This document shows, piece after piece, positions 50,401 through 59,400 of a stretch of 64,000 nt of DNA (the stretch's first letter is position 1; every line of letters begins with the position of its first letter). Both the position numbers and the translations under genes were made by a program. Under the pieces are notes generated by a model. That model made no database searches. It saw nothing but the letters and a program-made list of their open reading frames with translations, and was not told where the DNA came from. Where the stretch lies: NCBI GenBank assembly GCA_025617745.1, contig CM046869.1:13473168-13537167 (forward strand), written 5' to 3'. Origin of the DNA: Heliocidaris erythrogramma (lineage: Eukaryota > Echinodermata > Echinoidea > Camarodonta > Echinometridae).

Positions 50401-53400
50401 AGACGATAACTTGGCTGGAAAATAGTGATTTATATCTATATCCTGTGTTTTTACATGAAATTGCATGTATCAAATAAGAGGCATATACTACACCATTCAA
50501 AATAAGCTAATTCATACGCTGAGGTTAATTTCCCTTTAATCGCTCAAATTGTTCAAGAATGTGTTAAGGCAAAAATATGATATTTCATGGTAAATGACCT
50601 CCATGACATTTGACCTTTGACCTACATACATACATACATTGGATCATGGAACATTACTCAAATAAAGACATACATGTGTACACATGTAGATAAATCCATT
50701 ATTTAAGTCTGGGGTGGTATTCTTAAAAATGTTTTATCTCTAATACTGTTGTGTCTTCACCATTAAAACAAAATTGGCATTCTGAAAATTGTAACTTTTG
50801 TTGTATCTTTTCTTTCATTTCTTTACTCTGCGAATGATCCTAATTTGCATATGTACGCTGGAGGATAATACCATGAGATTATTGGTATTCTGAAAATTAT
50901 TATGTCTTCTGTTGTTTCTTATTTTCCATGGTAATTACAACAAAACATCTCAAGATGTAAGTAATTTTTCTAGCTCAGTATCAATCAGGCAGTACATGAT
51001 CAAATAGCAAGATGGAGGCTGTGTGTGATTCAAGATCTCATAGAGGAGACATTTTGAAGAAACTGCAGAGTGGGATTCAATGATTTTAGATCAGAACATG
51101 TACATGTATGTGACTTGATTCAAGCAGGAGAGGGTGAGCCATTTTGTTAATTAATTTCAGTCCAATATAGCGCATAACGCATATAAAACGTGTAATTTAA
51201 TAACTATACACCCGAGATTGATATACGTGCAAAGTGCTTTTGACATAAGGGGTGCTCCTACATGTATTGGTTGACCTTCATGTACATATATAAAATCCAT
51301 TTTGATTGGCAAAGTGTCAAAAAAATGGGCATGTCAAAGATAAGATAAAGACGGTTCTTAGAGAGATAATATCCCACTAAAACATTTTTCAGAATACCAA
51401 CTTATAATAATAATAGCGCTGTATCAACAAAAACGATCTAACAAAAGTAAAAATATCTACATGTATCTCTTTCCAACTCAAATAAAAACCTTTTGCTTAG
51501 TCCAATAAAAAGTCATTATAATTAACAAGAGTTTATACAGAATAAATACACACTAGTGTATCACATTGTGCAATAATTGCACACTGAAAGAGCTTAATAG
51601 TTATCATATGTGAGACGTGCATCTATTGTGAACAGTCTGAAAGAGAAACTGCATAGAAATCAATTACATGTACAATTACATAAAAATGACTATTTCTCTT
51701 TCAGGATCCCAAACCTATTTTGATTAAGTTCTGTAAGTGATTAATCACTATCATCATCGATACCTAGGGTTTTTAGAGAGTAAAACTGAAACCCATTAGT
51801 CCTACTTTAACAGGAACACCTTCATAAACAACGAGGAGTCTTGACCTGCAATATATTTCCATATCTCATGGAGTGCGTGTGATGCGTAAAAAAGTGAATA
51901 CGCATTTAAATACGCAAAGGTTAAGACAATGGATGTATGTGAACAGCCCTTGCAAATAAATGCTTGGGCAAGGACAAGATAATGTTTTTCTACCTGTATA
52001 GAAGTCATTACTAGATGAATCTCCGACCACGCACGGTCGGAATTTATGCCTCCGCCATCACCAGATTGGCAATGTATGGCATACATGTACACTTTAAAAA
52101 GGATTGGTCCATCAAAATTACAAATCTTTTCACTTCAAATGCACAGGAGACAGAAAGTTTAATTTGATTTTCAAATAAAAAACTTAATTACCATTGATGA
52201 CTTACAATCATAGGTAGGCCTAGACATCACAAACCATTTTAATGTACAAATGACATTTGAACTTTGACCCTGAGACCCCCTAAAATCTAATCAGTTCATC
52301 GTCCCTCACATATGCATACATGGGCCAAGTTAGAGGTTTATCTGTCAAACAACTGAAGTTATTACAAGAACGAACATTTTTATGTACATAATGACGCCTT
52401 TGACCTTTTACCTTGAGACCCTAAAATCTAATCAGTTCATCGTCCCTGCCATATGCAAACGTGGGCCAGGTTAGAGGTTTATCTGTCAAACAACTGAAGT
52501 TATTACACGAACGAACTATTTTTATGTACATAATGATGCCTCTGACCTTTGACCTTGAGACCCTAAAATCTAATCAGTTCATCGTCCCTCCCATATGCAA
52601 ACGTGGGCCAGGTTAGAAGCTGATCCGCCAAACGATTCCTAAGTTATCACAAGAACGAACCATTTTTAGGTATATAATGACCTCTATGACCTTTCACCTT
52701 TCACCTTGAGACCCCCTAAAATCTAATCAGTTCATCGTCCCTCACATATGCATACATGGGCCAAGTTAGAGGTTTATCTGTCGAACAACTGAAGTTATTA
52801 CACGAACGAACTATTTTTATGTACATAATGATGCCTCTGACCTTTGACCTTTGACCTTGAGACCCTAAAATCTAATCAGTTCATCGTCCCTCCCATATGC
52901 AAACGTGGGCCAGGTTAGAAGCTGATCCGCCAAACGATTCCTAAGTTATCACAAGAACGAACCATTTTTAGGTATATAATGACCTCTATGACCTTTGACC
53001 TTTCACCTTGAGACCGCAAAATCTAATCAGTTCATCGTCCCTCCAATATGCATACATGGGCCAAGTTACAAGCCGATCCGCCAAACTGTTTTGAAGTTAT
53101 CGCGAGAACGAAAAGGGGACGGACGGACGACCCGAAAAACATAATGCCTCCGGTACCACCTACGGTGGGCAGAGGCATAAAAACACAAGGACATGTAATG
53201 GTGAAAATTGAGGAATTACATGTACATGTAGGTTTCATACAATTAATGATAATATTGAATGGCTTTTCTTTCCTGGGTCACATCGCACTCGCTTTGAAAA
53301 CATTTCACTTGTCGCGTCGTGCCAACTTGTGAAATATGCTCAGAGCTTGTGCGATATAGTACCCTTGTATTGCATTCAATATTATATAATTATCAAACAA

Positions 53401-56400
53401 ACTGTATGCCCCGAATTCGTGAAAGATGTTTATCTTAACCCATGGTCTAAATCATGGTTTAAAATTTAAACACTCAAGATGGACTAAATTAAGCGCACAT
53501 GAGCGCATTACTTTCTGGCCAATGGGCAACACACGGACATGCGTGTACTATATACGCTTGGAGGTTTAAACCATGGGTTAAAAGGGCCACGTTCACACTC
53601 CCATGTGATGCATTGACTTTCTTACCTTGTGAGAAGCAGACCATGTTCACACTCTCATGTGATGCATTGACTTTCTTACCTTGTGAGAAGCAGACCACGT
53701 TCACACTCTCATGTGATGCATTGACTTTCTTACCTTGTGAGAAGCAGACCACGTTCACACTCCCATGTGATGCATTGACTTTCTTACCTTGTGAGAAGCA
53801 GACCACGTTCACACTCCCATGTGATGCATTGACTTTCTTACCTTGTGAGAAGCAGACCACGTTCACACTCCCATGTGATGCATTGACTTTCTTACCTTGT
53901 GAGAAGCAGACCACGTTCACACTCTCATGTGATGCATTGACTTTCTTACCTTGTGAGAAGCAGACCATGTTCACACCTTCAGGGGATGCATTGACCACTT
54001 CCTGAACGGCCGTCAAGTAGTATGGGAACTGTTTCCATAGGTGTTGTAGACTTTTGGAGTAACTGAAGATGTCTGGGATGGTGATGTTTGTACCAGGATG
54101 TGCCTGACAAAGGTAGAACTAAGGAATTAATTCTCAGAAAAATGACCTCTGGTTGTGAATCTCAACACAAATAGTACAAGAAGACTAGCAGAAGCAGCCC
54201 ATGGACAACCACGGGTGCTAGCTTAGTTTATGATCATCATATTTGTCACAATACATGTAAGTTCAATTGAAAAAACCCAAACAAACATATGACAAGTTTA
54301 GGGGTAAAGTAGTATTTTCTACCAAGAAGTATGTATGACATGCAAGTATGTGTTAATCATCCAAATCCTGCATGAATTTTGAAGAAAATACCTTTTCATC
54401 TTGATGCATATTAAATTGTTTTAGATCTGATACTTACAAATGGCCCCAGTAGTTATCTATTTCATGTCGACCCTACATGTATGGCCTGTGGATGACCCAC
54501 GACCTCAAACTTCACATCCAGGATTCTCGCCCTTTTTGAGGAACGATTTGAACTTGCCTTGTTTCTATGGGCTATACTCAGAGAAAGGCTATGAACGCGT
54601 GACATTCATTGGCTGCCCCTTGTAAAGAATGAACGAATTAAAAGAAATGTTGCTCAGGGCTCCGTTCTCTTCGAGGGATCACACGTGGGCCCCCTTACAC
54701 TAGTCTTGGGAGGACTGCCTGGATTCCTTTTTTTTATACATATACATTTAACAACAAAATTATTCATACCCCTTGGAAAATTCTAGTTTTTTGCATTTTT
54801 CCTAAAAATGAATGGTTAACTGAATTTAATTACACATCACTTGAATACATTTAGTTATCATCTGCAAATGAATGCTGTTTCTGGTTTCACCTCATTTGCA
54901 TAACAATAGAAAAGGTGAATTATCCAAACTGGGTGATGTTCAAAATTATTCATACCCTTGGTGATCTATTGACTTTGTCAATCAGTATGAATCCAGTCCT
55001 TGTGATTAATGCTCGTAACACTTTCTTCACACTGTCACAATGCTTCTGGAGGTCTCTCCTGAGATATCAGGCCAATACCTGGTCTCCAAAAGCCCAATCT
55101 CCTTGAGGATGTTGTCCACACATGCCATCACCTGGTCTTCAGGGGATTTGGTGGATTTAAAGCAGATTTTGTGTTTGCAGGTGGTGTAGTTTTAGACGTC
55201 ATGAGGATAGAACTATGATATTGATATTTCGTTAATATTCCTTACATTTTAATGACAATTCTGTATTTCTAAGTTGAAACAAAGCACTCTTCCTGGAGGG
55301 ACTTCCCTAGAGGCCTTCACTGTTGCACTGTCAAGGGAAGGTATTTCCTGATACTTTTGTTCCATTATTATTAAGAATGTTTAGGGAGGCCATGGTAGTT
55401 GTCTAAAGGTTGGATGGTGCCAATTTTATCAGTTTATTCAGTTACACTGATTGACACATTTTTGATATGGACACCTGCAAGTGGGTACTCTAGTGAAGCT
55501 TAAAATACTGATCTTTATGTTCCAGTGCACTGTCAAAGTGGTAGCATTTTGTGCACTGCAGCTGGTAACATGGAGGGCATATGGTATAAATTTGGTTTAC
55601 ATTCATTTTGATATCAAGGATTGTAGCTTTCATACCAAAGATACAAAGAATATACCATATGCAGAATGATATACAGTAACAGTCAATGTGGGATGTGTAT
55701 GGTACTCAAAGGTTACATACTGTTATTCATGGTGACCTGACGTTAGAGTCATGCAATGACTTTAATATCACCAGCATGGCCTTCCTGAGCACTCTGATTA
55801 AGAATGGGGCCAATGAATAAAGGTGAACCCTCCCACAGGCAGTGCAAAAGGGAAGGGCTCTTCAGGAATGGTGCTTTGCTTCATAAGTAGATACAGAATT
55901 TTCATTAAAATGCATGGAATAAATGACCGAAAATTTCAATATCATAGTCCTGTCATCATGAAGTCGATAACTGCATCACCTGTAGGACACGAAATCTGAT
56001 GAACTCCCTGAAGGTCAGGTGAAGGCATGTGTGGACAACATCCTCAAGGAGATTGAGCCATTTGAGAACAGGTACTGGCCTGATATCCCAGCAGAGACCC
56101 CTCCCCGGAAGCCTAGTGACGGTGTATTAAAATAAAGTGAATTACAAGCATTAATCACAAGGATCGGATTCATACTGATTGACAAAGTCAATAAATCACC
56201 AAGGGTATGAATAATTTTGAACATCGCCCAGTTTGGATAACTCAGCTTTTCTATTGTTATGCAAATGAGGTGAAACTGGAAACGGCATTCATTTGCAGAT
56301 GATAACTAAATGTATTCAAGTGAAGTGCAAGTAACTTCATTTAACCATTCATTTTTAGGAAAAATGCAAAAAAACTAGAATTTTCCAAGGGGTATGAATA

Positions 56401-59400
56401 ATTTTGTTGTTAACTGTATGTCTTAAAATCAGAATAAACTTTCTCCCCTTCACAGCTAATCGGTATACATGTAGGTTGCGTGCATAACGGAAAGTACTTG
56501 TTAGTGCGTAAGACAGAAAGCTGTTCCACCAGCTGAAAAAGTTCTCCCTCCAGAAATTCAAAGTTTAGAAATGAATTTATGACATACATGTATGAATGGC
56601 ACCGCAGCCCTTAAACAGTGCCTCCCAACCATCTGGAGCTCATTTCCGGGGTAACCTCGCTAGAAATAAGGACCGCTATTCATAAGGACCACTTACCCAG
56701 GTCAAAAATCCTATAGAGGCCCATAGAAAACCAATAGGAAATTCCTAATGGTTTCTAATGGTTCTGTTGGTTTCTATTGGTTTCCTATAGGAACCCATAG
56801 AACTTTCATATGAAGCACAGCTGTTCAAATGTGCAACAATAAAACCCAGAAAATCAAGTAAAGCCCATTCCATAATTCAAGGGTGCCATGCAACTGTCCT
56901 GTTGGTCCTTATTGGTCCCATAGGATATCCTATAGATTATCGGCCCCATAGAAACCCATAGAATTCTATGGGTCCCCTATATACCACTTCCATATAGAAA
57001 CCTATAGGCCTATGGGTCCTATAGAAAAATCTGTCTATAGGAATTTCGACCTGGGTATTCATAAGGACCGCTATCCATAATGCGTGACTAAATGAATAGT
57101 GGTTTTGTATGAATCGCAGTCCTTATGAATAGCGAGCAAACGATATAACCTCGCTATTCATAAGGACCTCCGTTCATAAGGACCAATATTCATAAGGACT
57201 GCTATTCATAACGTGTGTTAAATGAATAGCGAGCGGACCCATCATTTCCTGCCCTCGAGTACCAAAAGCAGAGGACCAAAAGAGCCAGGGGAAGCGCCTA
57301 TGTTTCACTTTATGAAATGGAATGAGATAGGAAATCACTCAGTCTGATAACATGCACACATTTGTGTGCAAGTCTACAGAGGGGAAAAGAAGACATCATG
57401 GTGTTTGAAAAAAAAAGTACTTCTATGCAAAATGAATTGCGTGGTTTCCTATTTCATGATAGTGCAACCACCAGTGGCGGATCCAGGCAGGGCGCCAAGG
57501 GTGCATTCACCCCCCCCCCCCCTTTAATTTTTCTGTATTGTGATATTTTTTTTTTTCTTTGGATAACCATAAATATAGCACTGGCTTTTCAGAAATTTTC
57601 TTTGGTTTCATTAACAAGTATATCGTTAATAGTATAGCACACCACATTTTATAGTAAGAAACACCCTTCCCCTTACTTCAAGATTTTAATCATGATAGAG
57701 CACGATTAACACAGCAAACACGCAACTTTACTCACATAATTTTGCAAAGAACTGGATGTATGTTCATAATTCTTGAATTCTTCACTCTGGGTGATCGGAT
57801 AACAGATCTTTGATCTAACGCTTGTTCACGATTTTGTCTATTAATGCAATCAGTCAAAAACCTACGGAAGCTTATAAGTGCAAACCAGATGACGAGATGG
57901 GAAGACGGGAAGACAGTTTAAATGACGAGAAGACGAAAAGACAAAGTAAATGACAATAAGGCGAGTTGTTGGAACTTGGCAAGTCGGCTTATTCTGGACA
58001 AGAAGACAAGACGACGAGATGATGAGTTATTGGAACTCGGCAGGTCGTCATCTAGTCTTCTTGTCCCAAACAAGACGACTTGCCAAGTTGTATTAACTCG
58101 TGATCCCGTCTTCTTGTCCTAAACAAGTCGACTTGCCGAGTTCAAACAACTCGTCATCTTATCTTCTCATCTTATAGCAGTCGACTTGCTGAGTTCTAAC
58201 AAATCGTCTTCTTGTCTTCTTGTCCAGAATAAGTCGACTAGCCGAGTTCCAATAACTTGTCTTCTCGTCTTATCTCGTCATCTGGTTGGCACTTATAAGC
58301 TTCCGTAAAAACCTGTTTTTAAACTGAAAACAATCCGAGGGTCAAGGAGGTCGGGAGTGATTGGATTCAGAATGCTGAATAAATTACCTACATACAGATG
58401 ATAATACTATGTGACTGGTAAAATATCCAGTGATCATTTTAAGATCAAGCAGGCAAAAAATGGCAAATTCTGGTCAATGACGCATGGTAAGTCACGTGAA
58501 CAGCATTTGATAGTTTATGTGCATAAACTATGTAGACTCGCTGAATTTTTCGGTAACTCGGTAACTCATACTAGGTAATGTAGTGTAGCTCCGCTTGTCA
58601 ATGTTTTATGATATAACCAGAGGTTGACAAAAGTTAGGATATCCTACACAGTAATGAGTATGGGGGATTTTGTTGAAATTTTGCAATAGGGTCTGTTTAC
58701 ACAGACTACGGTAGGCCTGTAGTGTCTGCTACATGAACGAGATAAGCGAATACTACGTTCATTAGGTGGGCTGCACTTCAAGTACAGACCACCTCTTGTT
58801 TTTGTACAAATTTTTGTTTATTATTAGGTCATATTAAAATTGAGATGTTATTGGACTCCTTACGAGCTTATTATCGTACTTAATAGCTATAACATTGTGA
58901 AATACGATTCATTCATTACTTAACAAAATGCTTGAGCTAAAAAAGGTGATTGCTTATTTGAAATATCCTTTGATGTAACGGAAACATGTACTACAATTTG
59001 ATTTACCTGAGTGTATCTTATGACTGTTATTTGCTTATATAATCATAATTCATATCTTTAAATCTACGATTTGTGCAGTAAAAAATTCCTGATGAAATCC
59101 CACATCAGTCTATTTTTGCATGTGGCAGCTCCCCCGCCTGTTTTGATGCATTATAATCATGCTCTTCATGCAAGAGAAACTGTAGTTAAAAGGAAATTGA
59201 ATGATGAATGAAATTGATTTGTGTTTTTGAAGATATTTCAGATTTGGTTTCGGGAAGAGTTCCTTTTGCGACAGCCACCCAAATGAAAAAAAAAATGAAA
59301 AAAAATATATCAATTAAAATTTATAAAGGTGCAAAATGTCTCAGGGTACTAGTCTGTTACAAAGTGTTAGACTGGCCTCTCACTCTCAGCCCTCTGGGGC

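Noticed and set aside
53499-54005. 168-codon open frame on the plus strand opposite the minisatellite
   Set aside because: It is the antisense shadow of a 54-bp, frame-preserving repeat; the minus strand matches PPT2.
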